Assembly: GCF_023205015.1 (NCBI RefSeq)
Contig: NZ_CP096258.1
Location: forward strand, 2,976,001 to 3,040,000
Reading direction: 5' to 3'
DNA: 64,000 nucleotides
DNA from: Providencia rettgeri
Lineage (GTDB): Bacteria > Pseudomonadota > Gammaproteobacteria > Enterobacterales > Enterobacteriaceae
Of the stretch, positions 9,526-16,437 are shown piece after piece. The translations under genes were made by a program, and so were the position numbers. Under the pieces are notes generated by a model. That model saw only the letters and a program-made list of their open reading frames with translations. It was not told the DNA's origin and made no database searches. Numbering within the stretch: position 1 is the first letter of the stretch; each line of letters starts with the position of its first letter.

Positions 9526-10215
9526 TTACGCCGCCAACCTATGCATTTCTTCTAGTAATGGCTGCTTGTGATTTTTATTGAACAGGCCTTTCAGCGCTTC
9601 TTTTCGTTGCTCAAAATCCCAACCCATCGAAATGAATACTGTATTAGCTCTTTGCAACTCAGTTATTGTATGGATTTGCTGGTGTGAAAGATAGTCACGA
9701 ATTGGGTCGGTTTTGCCGATGTCATTATCTTTTCTGAATTTTGCAGACGACACGCCAAGAACAATGCGATTGATTAAGTCAGCCTCGTTACTAAAATGAT
9801 AATGCGCTGGTTCTTTACCTTCTTGAATCTTGCTTTCTTTCACAGCATCGGTCATTGGTTTATATTCCATTCGAGCAATACTGCGCTCTATTTGAACTTT
9901 AGCCTCTCTCGCTGCTTTTTCACGGAACTGAATAAAACTATCAACTAATCTGACTTGACCATCTCGGGCCTTTTCCCCGCCAATGAATGGCATCACTATC
10001 AGAAATCCTCGCTCTGTTAGCTCATAGCATGGCAATTCTTTTTTCTGCTTAGTGATGTATGACGAGGGCTTGAAATCAAGCTCTCCTAAATGGCCACTAT
10101 CAATTAGACTTCTAACATCCTGTAATACGTTCTTATGCTGCCTACCAAACTCACTAGCAATAATATCGGTTGTAACAACAGGCTGACCGTTAGCTTTTTT
10201 AATTAAATGTTTCAT
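9526..10215 (-). CDS. rha: Rha family phage regulatory protein
   Basis: 229 residues. The N-terminus has the Rha pattern: VVTTDIIASEFGRQHKNVLQDVRSLI, then LDFKPSSYITKQKKELPCYELTERGFLIVMPFIGGEKA. The C-terminal half is a helical extension (ADLINRIVLGVSS... HQQIHTITELQRANTVFISMGWDFEQRKEALKGLF). Rha proteins are DNA-binding phage regulators; in some phages they interfere with growth in hosts lacking IHF. A good ribosome site (AAAGGAACTAACC) precedes the ATG, and a hairpin-rich leader lies upstream. It occupies an accessory slot between lysis and terminase genes. Confidence 0.82.
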   Translation of the reverse strand: MKHLIKKANGQPVVTTDIIASEFGRQHKNVLQDVRSLIDSGHLGELDFKPSSYITKQKKELPCYELTERGFLIVMPFIGGEKARDGQVRLVDSFIQFREKAAREAKVQIERSIARMEYKPMTDAVKESKIQEGKEPAHYHFSNEADLINRIVLGVSSAKFRKDNDIGKTDPIRDYLSHQQIHTITELQRANTVFISMGWDFEQRKEALKGLFNKNHKQPLLEEMHRLAA

Positions 10216-10547
10216 GGTTAGTTCCTTTTAGAGATAAACCTTGCGCTCAGGAGTAACCAGCCCAAAGAGGGTTAACCAAACCACTACTGGTTATCCTCAA
10301 GGCTTATCCTGAAAGGTTCTTTGGTGTGTTCGTGCCGAGCGTGGCACAGGGTGAAATGCGTAGTCGCTTACGGCTTACCCGTCAGCAAGATAGAGACCAC
10401 CTCACTTAATTGCGAAGAAGCCATTAAAAAGCCCCTGATTTCTCAGAGGCTCATTATTCGCTTGCATATTTTGAATACGTTAACTATATTTAATATGATA
10501 TTCATTTGTTCAACAGATGTGCTTAGCCTACCCTGTGTGGGCTTTTT
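10216..10547. promoter_or_regulatory. Structured leader upstream of rha
   Basis: This 330-base stretch has no convincing gene. It holds an imperfect inverted repeat: CCTTG...GGAGTAACCAG (10239-10260) pairs with CTGGTTATCCTCAAGG (10287-10302). A short GTGCC/GGCAC hairpin lies near 10337, and a T-rich hairpin (10525-10549) could stop rightward transcription. The first dyad would lie in the 5' leader of the rha transcript. Confidence 0.45.
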
Positions 10548-10640
10548 TTATTTCATCACCTGTCGTTGTTGTTCAATTTCCCGTATTGCTTTCTTGGCTA
10601 TCTCTAAATAGGCATCTTTAATCAACTCAGAGTAAGTCAC
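10548..10640 (-). CDS. 30-residue phage protein coupled to Rz
   Basis: A GTG-started small gene whose start overlaps the Rz stop (GTGA) and has GGAGTG just before it. It encodes an amphipathic charged helix (YSELIKDAYLEIAKKAIREIEQQRQ) ending VMK. The overlap with a good ribosome site makes translation plausible. No family is recognised; it could be a small lysis-cassette accessory protein. Confidence 0.45.
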   Translation of the reverse strand: MTYSELIKDAYLEIAKKAIREIEQQRQVMK

Positions 10641-11098
10641 TGTGAACACTCCGTTCTAATATAATCTTGCAGCCCTAATACCATTCGTGTTAATTTTACA
10701 ATTCGCTCTCTGAGTAACCAATAATTTCGGATAGCGGAGTCAGTAGGTCTGGCGGAGATTGCATCATCCATGCCGGAGGGGGTAAGGCTTTCGGCTTTTT
10801 TACAACTGGCTTTGATGTACACCCGTTCAGGATTACGCTCAGCAGCAATACGCAGCTTATCAATTTCAATCTTTGCATTAGCTAATTCCTGAGTATGTTT
10901 AGTATCGAGTTGATGAAAGGATTGGATACGTTCTTGGTAATCTTCATTAATTTTGACTTGCTCTGTAAGCTCAACGAGTAGTTCGGCATTCTTGGTGTTT
11001 AGCTCACCTATCCTTTCGTGTTGTATCCACATTCCCCATATGGCTACCCATGCTGCGATAAATAACAATGCTCTAACTTTATTCATGCCGGTTACCAT
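10637..11098 (-). CDS. Rz: Rz-like i-spanin
   Basis: About 153 residues (or 149 from a second ATG at 11086): a single N-terminal membrane anchor (RALLFIAAWVAIWGMWI), then a long periplasmic coiled coil (residues 30-95), and a C-terminal domain. This is the layout of inner-membrane spanins, which with Rz1 fuse inner and outer membranes at the last step of lysis. The Rz1 gene is nested in it in another frame, and holin and endolysin genes lie just upstream. Confidence 0.85.
   Translation of the reverse strand: MVTGMNKVRALLFIAAWVAIWGMWIQHERIGELNTKNAELLVELTEQVKINEDYQERIQSFHQLDTKHTQELANAKIEIDKLRIAAERNPERVYIKASCKKAESLTPSGMDDAISARPTDSAIRNYWLLRERIVKLTRMVLGLQDYIRTECSQ
10696..10878 (-). CDS. Rz1: Rz1-like o-spanin lipoprotein, nested in Rz
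   Basis: A 60-residue lipoprotein in a different frame entirely inside Rz. The signal peptide ends in lipobox VILNGC (Cys at 20). The mature part is Pro-rich (KKPKALPPPAWMMQSPPDLLTPL), as in lambda Rz1. It is anchored in the outer membrane and binds the Rz C-terminus across the periplasm. The nested arrangement is classical and supports both calls. Confidence 0.85.
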   Translation of the reverse strand: MQRLKLISCVLLLSVILNGCTSKPVVKKPKALPPPAWMMQSPPDLLTPLSEIIGYSESEL

Positions 11099-11106
11099 AG
11101 AGAAGA

Positions 11107-11280
11107 TTAAAAATTAACTTGCCGACCTTTATAGTGATCGATAGCTTTCTGGCAGCGTTTTTCTAAACTGACCTTATCTATGCCGCATGTGTTATCTGTC
11201 ATACGGTAAGCACCAAAAGCAATAATTGATATCGCGAGTAGCATAAAGCAAATTACAGCTACTATAGGTTTCCATGACAT
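11107..11280 (-). CDS. Small membrane protein of the lysis cassette
   Basis: 57 residues starting MSWKPIVAVICFMLLAISIIAFGAYR, one membrane segment, then a short periplasmic-type tail with two Cys (NTCGIDKVSLEKRCQKAID). It overlaps the endolysin gene end and lies just before Rz. Such genes are common between endolysin and spanin genes; the two Cys could form a disulfide. Function unknown; an antiholin or lysis modulator is possible. Confidence 0.55.
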   Translation of the reverse strand: MSWKPIVAVICFMLLAISIIAFGAYRMTDNTCGIDKVSLEKRCQKAIDHYKGRQVNF

Positions 11281-11732
11281 ATAGCAGCCTCCGCTTCTCG
11301 ACGGTTTACAAGTCCACGCCATACCTTACCACCAGCATAAACCCACTTTTTAAGCTCTTCACAAGCGCCATATTGATCACCCGCATTTAACTTTTTAAGC
11401 AGGGTGGACTTAGCGAACGCGCCAGTACCAACATTGAATGCAAATGAATACAGCGCGGCTTTTGTGTGTTCGTTGACAGGAACTTTAACCAGACGATCGA
11501 CCTGCAGTTTAGTTCTCATAAAATCCAGTTCTAACAGCTCGTTGCATTCTTCTTTTGAATAAACTTTGTTGGGAACAATGTCCTTTCCCGTATGCCCATA
11601 GCAAACTGTTAAAACCCCACCCACATCTTCATACGGCTCATACCTAACACCTTCAAAATACGCAATCACCGTTAAAGCGATAGCCGAAGCCCCTGCACCA
11701 ACAAGCACAGTTAATTTTTGTTTGAGTGACAT
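11262..11732 (-). CDS. SAR endolysin, T4-lysozyme-like (GH24)
   Basis: 156 residues. A weakly hydrophobic N-terminal segment rich in Gly and Ala (VLVGAGASAIALTVIAYF) is the signal-arrest-release type. The catalytic triad fits E27, D36 and T42 in the E-x8-D-x5-T spacing of phage 21 R and related lysozymes, followed by CYGHTGKD. The C-terminal SFAFNVGTGAFAKSTLLKKLN and GLVNRREAEAAIC motifs are standard. It degrades peptidoglycan after release from the membrane. Encoded directly after the holin with an overlapping stop/start. Confidence 0.9.
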   Translation of the reverse strand: MSLKQKLTVLVGAGASAIALTVIAYFEGVRYEPYEDVGGVLTVCYGHTGKDIVPNKVYSKEECNELLELDFMRTKLQVDRLVKVPVNEHTKAALYSFAFNVGTGAFAKSTLLKKLNAGDQYGACEELKKWVYAGGKVWRGLVNRREAEAAICHGNL

Positions 11733-12001
11733 TAGATATCCTTAGGTGCTTTCGCCATAAGTTCGGCGGCTTTTCGTGCAGTAGCTGAGGGGTTTTGTGG
11801 GTCAGTCTTGTTAACCAGATCTTCAAATAAACGAGTTCGCTTTCGCTGCTCTCGTCTGTTCATGAAGAAAGTCGCTAGACCTAGGATAATGCTAAATGCC
11901 ATCCCGATAATGAAGCCCCATTCATAAAGCGATAAGCTCGCGAAAAATGCTGTAAGCCCAGCACTACCGTAGGCTGCGTTGCTATATTTATCCATACGCA
12001 T
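11732..12001 (-). CDS. Phage holin
   Basis: 89 residues with two predicted membrane segments (AYGSAGLTAFFASLSLYEWGFIIGMAFSIILGLATFFM) and a charged C-terminal tail (NRREQRKRTRLFEDLV...AAELMAKAPKDI). This is the shape of phage 21 S-like class II holins, which make pinholes and work with SAR endolysins. The strong GGGGGTG ribosome site supports the first ATG. Next to the SAR endolysin. Confidence 0.85.
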   Translation of the reverse strand: MRMDKYSNAAYGSAGLTAFFASLSLYEWGFIIGMAFSIILGLATFFMNRREQRKRTRLFEDLVNKTDPQNPSATARKAAELMAKAPKDI

Positions 12002-12039
12002 AAATTCACCCCCTACGGAGTGCCCGAGTTAATTGAAAA

Positions 12040-13089
12040 TTAGAAATTGGAGGTTTTACTTATCTCCGCTTTGGTTTGCTCAAATCTGTCGGCTTCTAGT
12101 TCAACACCTATAACTCGACGATTAAGTTTTAATGCTGCTTTTATTGTTGCACCTGAGCCCATAAAGAAATCGGCTACAACATCACCTTCACGGCTACTAC
12201 TATTGATAATGTGTTCCATCATCGCTGAAGGTTTTTCGCAAGGGTGTTTGCCCGGGTAATATTGCACAGGCGGATATGTCCACACATCTGTATAAGGAAC
12301 ATCAACAGTAACCGAGAAAGTACGGCGTAACAGTTGATACTGCTCAGCAAGCTCTCTATATTCGCGGTTAAGTGTTACTTGAGTTTCTGCTAAATCTGAA
12401 TGACTTCGATTTAACGGGTTTTCACTGTGTTTTTCACTTGCTACATGGTGAAATAATTCTTGTAGCTTTTGGTAATCAGACTCATTAGGCAATTGCCATT
12501 GGCTGTAGCTGAACCAATGAGACGCCATTTGCTTACCTGTTGCTTGCTTTATTTCTTTTGCTGTTATCCCTAACGATTCACGCGACTGCTTGAAATACTC
12601 AATCAAAGGCTTGAGCACATTTTCTTTTAGCTGCTTACATTGCTGTAAATAATCACTACTTTTACCTTTGTATGGGCTTTGATAATGTTCAGCGAAAAGA
12701 ATTCTTTCAGTACTTGGAAAGAAACTGCGTAGGTCAGCTTTACATGCTCTACGCCACGGCCCTGACGGTTTTGCCCAGATGATATGATTCAGGACGTTAA
12801 AGCGTTCTCTCAATAACAACTCAGTATCTGCGGCGAGTTTTGAACCGCAGAACATATATAAGCTGCCATTGGGCTTCAGAACACGCCAAAACTCCGCAAG
12901 CATTTCATCAAGCCATAATAGATAAGACGTGACATTTTCCCACTGATTATCCCAACTGCACGGCTTTACTTGAAAGTATGGCGGGTCAGTTGCGATTAAA
13001 TCGATACAGTTGTCTGGAAGTGTTTTTATGTAGCTGAGTGAGTCATCATTAACTAAATTGACACTGTTTAAATTCACAGTATTTTTCAT
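12040..13089 (-). CDS. Prophage DNA adenine/N4-cytosine methyltransferase
   Basis: 349 residues. Motif IV DPPY lies near residue 35 (LIATDPPYFQVKPCSWDNQW). Motif I ADFFMGSGATI comes near the C-terminus with NRRVIGVELE after it, so motif IV precedes motif I: the beta class of amino-methyltransferases. The long central insert (residues 120-270) probably contains target recognition. No matching restriction gene lies nearby, so it is an orphan methyltransferase, probably protecting phage DNA from host restriction or acting in regulation. It lies between the late terminator and the lysis genes. Confidence 0.85.
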   Translation of the reverse strand: MKNTVNLNSVNLVNDDSLSYIKTLPDNCIDLIATDPPYFQVKPCSWDNQWENVTSYLLWLDEMLAEFWRVLKPNGSLYMFCGSKLAADTELLLRERFNVLNHIIWAKPSGPWRRACKADLRSFFPSTERILFAEHYQSPYKGKSSDYLQQCKQLKENVLKPLIEYFKQSRESLGITAKEIKQATGKQMASHWFSYSQWQLPNESDYQKLQELFHHVASEKHSENPLNRSHSDLAETQVTLNREYRELAEQYQLLRRTFSVTVDVPYTDVWTYPPVQYYPGKHPCEKPSAMMEHIINSSSREGDVVADFFMGSGATIKAALKLNRRVIGVELEADRFEQTKAEISKTSNF

Positions 13090-13117
13090 AGATCAGGGAA
13101 ACCTTTTTTGATAAGCT

Positions 13118-13222
13118 TCACCATGCTTTGTGCACATAAGCGGTGGGCTTTAGTTTGTCCGTGATCTCGCGGAACGGGCGAATGACTGTAAGAGTGCTAC
13201 CAACACTTTTACAGTCGCCCAT
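13118..13222 (-). CDS. Possible 34-residue ORF overlapping a strong hairpin
   Basis: From ATG at 13222 the frame reads MGDCKSVGSTLTVIRPFREITDKLKPTAYVHKAW. Its first 15 codons form one long hairpin (13176-13220). There is no clear ribosome site. The stretch may be a functional RNA or DNA element rather than a gene. Kept at low confidence because the frame ends neatly just before the methyltransferase leader. Confidence 0.25.
   Translation of the reverse strand: MGDCKSVGSTLTVIRPFREITDKLKPTAYVHKAW
13176..13220. repeat. Long perfect-armed hairpin before the methyltransferase gene
   Basis: Arms GGGCG/CGCCC, ACTGTAA/TTACAGT and AGTG/CACT pair in order, with only an AATG bulge and one unpaired base on one side and a seven-base loop. 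It has no adjoining T run, so it is not a normal terminator. Confidence 0.7.
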
Positions 13223-13224
13223 TT

Positions 13225-13419
13225 TCACAGATTTAGATATGTTTTTTCTTTGACGTTTTCTTTGATAAGTCCAGCCATTGAAAGCTGTGTCAGTATTAAC
13301 TGACAACAAGAATTTGTTAGTTCAGTAAATTGAGAAACTTCACCGACTGTCGCAGGTTCACCTGTAACCGCATTTAAAACAAGCTTTGCCTCTTCTGTCA
13401 TACTATTATGTTTTAACAT
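13225..13419 (-). CDS. Small phage protein with winged-helix-like pattern
   Basis: 64 residues: MLKHNSMTEEAKLVLNAVTGEPATVGEVSQFTELTNSCCQLILTQLSMAGLI followed by a short basic end. The helix pattern looks like a small winged-helix fold (two helices, recognition helix, then a hairpin). It is the first gene after the late terminator, so it should be a late gene. No family is firmly recognised; a DNA-binding role is an inference. Confidence 0.5.
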   Translation of the reverse strand: MLKHNSMTEEAKLVLNAVTGEPATVGEVSQFTELTNSCCQLILTQLSMAGLIKENVKEKTYLNL

Positions 13420-13514
13420 GATATTTCATACCTTTGGTCGTTTATTGGTCGTGAATACACATGTAACTCTGAACAAAGGTGACAGCAAGCTTTACTTGGT
13501 TTAGAAAGCAAAAA

Positions 13515-13536
13515 AACCCAGCGCATTGGCTGGGTT
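13515..13536 (-). terminator. Late-operon terminator (tR'-like)
   Basis: Perfect AACCCAGC/GCTGGGTT arms with a six-base loop, followed leftward by seven T. It lies between the Q-like gene and all late genes, the position of lambda tR', which Q makes RNA polymerase read through. Confidence 0.75.
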
Positions 13537-13570
13537 AGTTGGTGAAGTTACTAAAATGGCAACTTACCTT

Positions 13571-13602
13571 AAAATAGTGGCTCATTAGTTCAAAGAAGTC
13601 AA
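13571..13602 (-). promoter_or_regulatory. Candidate late promoter (PR'-like)
   Basis: Leftward TTGACT (13602-13597), with TATTTT (13576-13571) or an offset hexamer as -10, overlaps the 3' end of the Q-like gene and points at the terminator 35 bases on. Spacing to TATTTT is long (20), so the exact -10 is uncertain. Position is the main support. Confidence 0.4.
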
Positions 13603-14115
13603 CACGTTTTTGCTATTTCGCTTCAATATTGCCTCTTTTTCTCTATTTTTAAATGCATCTACCAGCGGTTGGTACAATAAATATTCAGCTGCCTTTAATA
13701 TTTCCTCCACCTCTCGTCGACAAGTAGATATTGAAGGTTTTCTCTCCCTTAGCATTCCATTTCTACGCGCCATAATTCTTGGTTCACTATTTTCATGATA
13801 GAGACGCGCTATTGCCCTATCTGATGCACAATAAGCATACCGACTAAGCAACATATCAAATGCCTTAACATCTATACGGTAAATACTATCAACCACTCGC
13901 TGAATAAGCAAACCATCATCATCACTGCATGTGGGCCTGTCAGGATAATTACGCCTTTCTACCCTTTCCATGAATTGAGCGATCATACTGGTTTGACGTT
14001 TATCAATTCGACCACTGTGAACCCATGTACCAAATCGAGTTAACCAATTTTGTAACCATGCCTCACGCTCTTTGTCTAATACCAGCCCATCAGAAATACT
14101 TTTTATATTCGACAT
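13585..14115 (-). CDS. Q-like phage antiterminator (DUF1133-type)
   Basis: 176 residues. Segments WLTRFGTWVHSGRIDKRQTSMIAQFMERVERRNYPDRPTCSDDDGLLIQRVVDSIYRIDVKAFDMLLSRYAYCASDRAIARLY resemble the DUF1133/Q-like antiterminators of lambdoid phages, with a helix-turn-helix-like part around ASDRAIARLYHENSEPRIMARR. Position is decisive: last gene of the early block, followed by a candidate promoter and a terminator before the late genes. It would load on RNA polymerase at the late promoter. The start overlaps the Ref-like gene end. Confidence 0.65.
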   Translation of the reverse strand: MSNIKSISDGLVLDKEREAWLQNWLTRFGTWVHSGRIDKRQTSMIAQFMERVERRNYPDRPTCSDDDGLLIQRVVDSIYRIDVKAFDMLLSRYAYCASDRAIARLYHENSEPRIMARRNGMLRERKPSISTCRREVEEILKAAEYLLYQPLVDAFKNREKEAILKRNSKNVLTSLN

Positions 14116-14417
14116 GCCCGCAGCTCCATGACTTCTCTTTTGGTTTGCTCAAGTAACTCAATCTCGGTACCATGAATTTCTTGCCATGTTTTTGGCGCTG
14201 CATGAAATCCAGTATCGTAACTAGGCCGGTGATGAGGTGGACATAAAGGTAAAACATCTTTATGGCTAGCTCGCTGCGCCATCCCCTGCCCCGTTCTTAC
14301 ATGATGAATTTCCGCTGGTGATGGCCCATACCCCATATTTCGACAGCAAATACAGCCGAGTTCCGCTACATCTGATAGCCACTGTTTATCTTCTTTGGTC
14401 TTTGATTTTTTGGTCAT
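14103..14417 (-). CDS. Ref-like HNH endonuclease
   Basis: 104 residues with CICCRNMGYG, EIHHVRTGQGMAQRASH, and LCPPHHRPSYDTGFH: the metal-binding Cys and His pattern of the Ref (recombination enhancement function) family, an HNH nuclease acting with RecA filaments in phage P1. It sits in the nin-like block between DUF1367 and the Q-like gene, where such NinX/Ref genes are common. It is preceded by the repeated start cassette of this phage. Catalytic His residues are present. Confidence 0.75.
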   Translation of the reverse strand: MTKKSKTKEDKQWLSDVAELGCICCRNMGYGPSPAEIHHVRTGQGMAQRASHKDVLPLCPPHHRPSYDTGFHAAPKTWQEIHGTEIELLEQTKREVMELRACRI

Positions 14418-14429
14418 TGGTCTTGCCTC
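14415..14429 (-). promoter_or_regulatory. Start cassette GAGGCAAGACCAATG, copy 1
   Basis: Ribosome-binding cassette identical to those at 16394, 18337, 20256, 20641 and 23363. It contains the start codon of the Ref-like gene. Confidence 0.8.
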
Positions 14430-15022
14430 TAGGTAAAATCTAATAACTGGCCAGCTGCATTTTCAGCGGCTTGTTGCGTGGGAAAATTGCGGAATAGAAT
14501 GAAATTCCAAAGCACATCGAGTGTGGCTTTGTAGAGTTCGCCAAAGGCTAGGTCATCCATTTTGGCAAAGCTAATTGATTTAGCGACACGGCGTAGGCTA
14601 CCATCTGGCATTTCAAAGGTTTCATAGTGGCCAGATTGCTCTACCACCCAATAGCGAAAAGCATCAAAGGATTTGGTCGCTGAAATATTGTGAGCGCGTT
14701 TCTGTGCTATCTCATTTAGGTAAACATCTGCGGCTGACTGGAGGGCATCATCATTATCGGTGTAATAAGCGAGGAATTTAACGTAACCACGAACCAATTC
14801 TTTTTCTTCAGGAGAAATGGTACCGCCGGTTGGTTCCCAGTATTCATAACCTAGATTGAGTAATGCGAAGTATTTACGGTGGAAACGTGGGTTGCGAGCT
14901 TTCTTGAAATCAGCCGAAAGCACATCACCACATTTAATTTTGGAATGCAAAAAATCTCTCGCAGCAGGATTAGCCGGTACAAGAGTGTCGTTAGACATTT
15001 TGATAAAGCTATGCTGTGCCAT
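14429..15022 (-). CDS. DUF1367 family phage protein
   Basis: 197 residues. The typical DUF1367 pattern is visible: KMSNDTLVPANPAARDFLHSKIKCGDVLSADFKKARNPRFHRKYFALLNLGYEYWEP, then RYWVVEQSGHYETFEMPDGSLRRVAKSISFAKMDDLAFGELYKATLDVLWNFIL. The family is widespread in the nin/Ref region of lambdoid prophages, and its function is not established; a DNA recombination role is often suggested from location. GAGAG precedes the ATG. Confidence 0.85.
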   Translation of the reverse strand: MAQHSFIKMSNDTLVPANPAARDFLHSKIKCGDVLSADFKKARNPRFHRKYFALLNLGYEYWEPTGGTISPEEKELVRGYVKFLAYYTDNDDALQSAADVYLNEIAQKRAHNISATKSFDAFRYWVVEQSGHYETFEMPDGSLRRVAKSISFAKMDDLAFGELYKATLDVLWNFILFRNFPTQQAAENAAGQLLDFT

Positions 15023-15038
15023 ACGTTTCTCTCAGTAG

Positions 15039-15073
15039 ACACAGCAAGTGTTAAGATTGGGTGTTCAGACCAA
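15039..15073 (+). repeat. 35-base repeat, copy A (boxB-like core)
   Basis: ACACAGCAAGTGTT, then GTGTTCA and ACCAA after a short variable part; the same order recurs at 20047-20080 with few differences. The core folds into a four- or five-pair stem with loop AGCAA, the size of a lambda boxB. Here it lies between DUF1367 and the opposite-strand membrane gene. Confidence 0.6.
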
Positions 15074-15175
15074 TGAGAATATAATACATCAAGTAAAATT
15101 AGTTATCTAGTTAGCTGTAATTTCCATCATCATATATAATATGCTTGACTCCGGAATATTATTGAGGTTATTTTC

Positions 15176-15988
15176 ATGAAGCAAAATCCTTTTGGATTAT
15201 ATGATTTTTTAGGGTATTTAATACCGGGAGCTTTATTCCTATATATACTTCATTTTTTATTTGGCATTGATATAATTTATAATTTATTAAACCTATCTAA
15301 AGAAAAGAGCGAAGTTTTAACATTCATACCTGCAGTTCTTCTTGCTTATATAATTGGACACACATTTTCATTGCTATCATCATTTTTCATAGAAAAATAT
15401 GCTGCTTTTTTATATGGTTACCCATCAAAATATCTTTTCACAGAAAATCATGTTTTTTGGTCTGCAGAAGATCCTTGCTACGAAAACATAGGGAAACTTT
15501 TATTAGTATTTTTTTTACTCCCTATTTCTGCCATGTTATGCTTACTTTCTATTTTTAGGATTACGTTTTTTGACCAAGCTAAAACTCTGGATGAGAACCT
15601 AAGTAATGCCGTATTCAAAAAATGCATGAAAATATTACGTTATAACTTAGGTATTGCAACTGATGATATTTCAAAATATCAAAAATCACATGGAATAAGT
15701 GGAGATTATTTCCGTATTATATATCACTTCATATTTGAAAACTCCGAAAAGCACTCAGCTAAGCTTCAAAATTATGTTGCACTTTATGGCTTTTGCCGAA
15801 CAATATCATTTATTTTTTTAATGTCCTTTTGGTTTTCTATATACATTTTTATGTTTGAAAATGGAAAGTATGAGTTACCAATAATTTTATCTATCTTATG
15901 TTTTCTATTTTTTACCGGATTCGTAAAGTTTTATAGACGATATACTTTAGAAGCTCTCATGGGTGCAACTATTTACAATAAAAAATAA
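15176..15988 (+). CDS. AT-rich prophage cargo membrane protein, unknown function
   Basis: 270 residues, encoded against the direction of the surrounding early genes and clearly more AT-rich than they are: signs of a cargo (moron) gene. It begins MKQNPFGLYDFLGYLIPGALFLYILHFLF; the short motif YDFLGYLIPG occurs at the start of other uncharacterised membrane proteins. About five membrane segments: residues 10-30, 45-70, 108-128, 210-228 and 236-252, with a soluble stretch (residues 130-205) facing one side. No enzyme motif is seen. Its placement in a repressed region, with its own orientation, suggests expression in the lysogen. Superinfection exclusion or an abortive-infection effector is a reasonable guess, not shown. 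Confidence 0.75.
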   Translation: MKQNPFGLYDFLGYLIPGALFLYILHFLFGIDIIYNLLNLSKEKSEVLTFIPAVLLAYIIGHTFSLLSSFFIEKYAAFLYGYPSKYLFTENHVFWSAEDPCYENIGKLLLVFFLLPISAMLCLLSIFRITFFDQAKTLDENLSNAVFKKCMKILRYNLGIATDDISKYQKSHGISGDYFRIIYHFIFENSEKHSAKLQNYVALYGFCRTISFIFLMSFWFSIYIFMFENGKYELPIILSILCFLFFTGFVKFYRRYTLEALMGATIYNKK

Positions 15989-16057
15989 CGATTTTTAAAG
16001 TAAATTAATAATCAAGCAGCATATAACAAGATAATATTGCTGCTTAATTCATTCTTA

Positions 16058-16396
16058 TTAAGTCACCAGTTTCAATTCATGCCACCCTAGTGTGTTCCAA
16101 CACTCAAAACTCCCACTAAGACAGCAATCTGTAACGGGTAATGTGTCGCCACATTTCTTACACTGCTTTTTATTTAACTCTAAAACTAACGCCATCAATG
16201 AACGGTCATCAATTCTAATTAGAAGAGATAAATATTCAGCGATATCGTATGGCCCTCTTCCTGGTCTACGTAATACGCAATTTCTTTGAAGCATTTCTAA
16301 TTCTTGCTCATCAAGAAATAACTCTATTTTAGTAACACCTGATTCCTTTTGCCGCTTACGCTGTTCTGCTTTGCGTTCTGCTGCTGTTTTTGCCAT
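16058..16396 (-). CDS. Early phage protein with a Cys-rich C-terminus
   Basis: 112 residues from MAKTAAERKAEQRKRQKESG. The N-terminus is a basic helix followed by KIELFLDEQELEMLQRNC, a ribbon-helix-helix-like pattern. The C-terminus has CKKCGDTLPVTDCC, probably metal-binding. It starts in the repeated GAGGCAAGACCAATG cassette and follows the P-like gene. Possibly a small DNA-binding regulator. No family name is claimed. Confidence 0.6.
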   Translation of the reverse strand: MAKTAAERKAEQRKRQKESGVTKIELFLDEQELEMLQRNCVLRRPGRGPYDIAEYLSLLIRIDDRSLMALVLELNKKQCKKCGDTLPVTDCCLSGSFECWNTLGWHELKLVT

Positions 16397-16408
16397 TGGT
16401 CTTGCCTC
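16394..16408 (-). promoter_or_regulatory. Start cassette GAGGCAAGACCAATG, copy 2
   Basis: Same 15-base ribosome-binding and start block, here for the Cys-rich early gene. Confidence 0.8.
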
Positions 16409-16437
16409 AAAAATTAAAAATAGCATTCAGTAAGTAA

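Noticed and set aside
10321..10611. 96-codon rightward frame upstream of rha
   Set aside because: Cys- and Ile-rich composition, no ribosome site, and it crosses hairpins and the small Rz-coupled gene.
13118..13309. 63-codon version of the frame around the hairpin
   Set aside because: It overlaps the better-supported 64-residue gene by 85 bases; only the 34-codon part is worth keeping, at low confidence.
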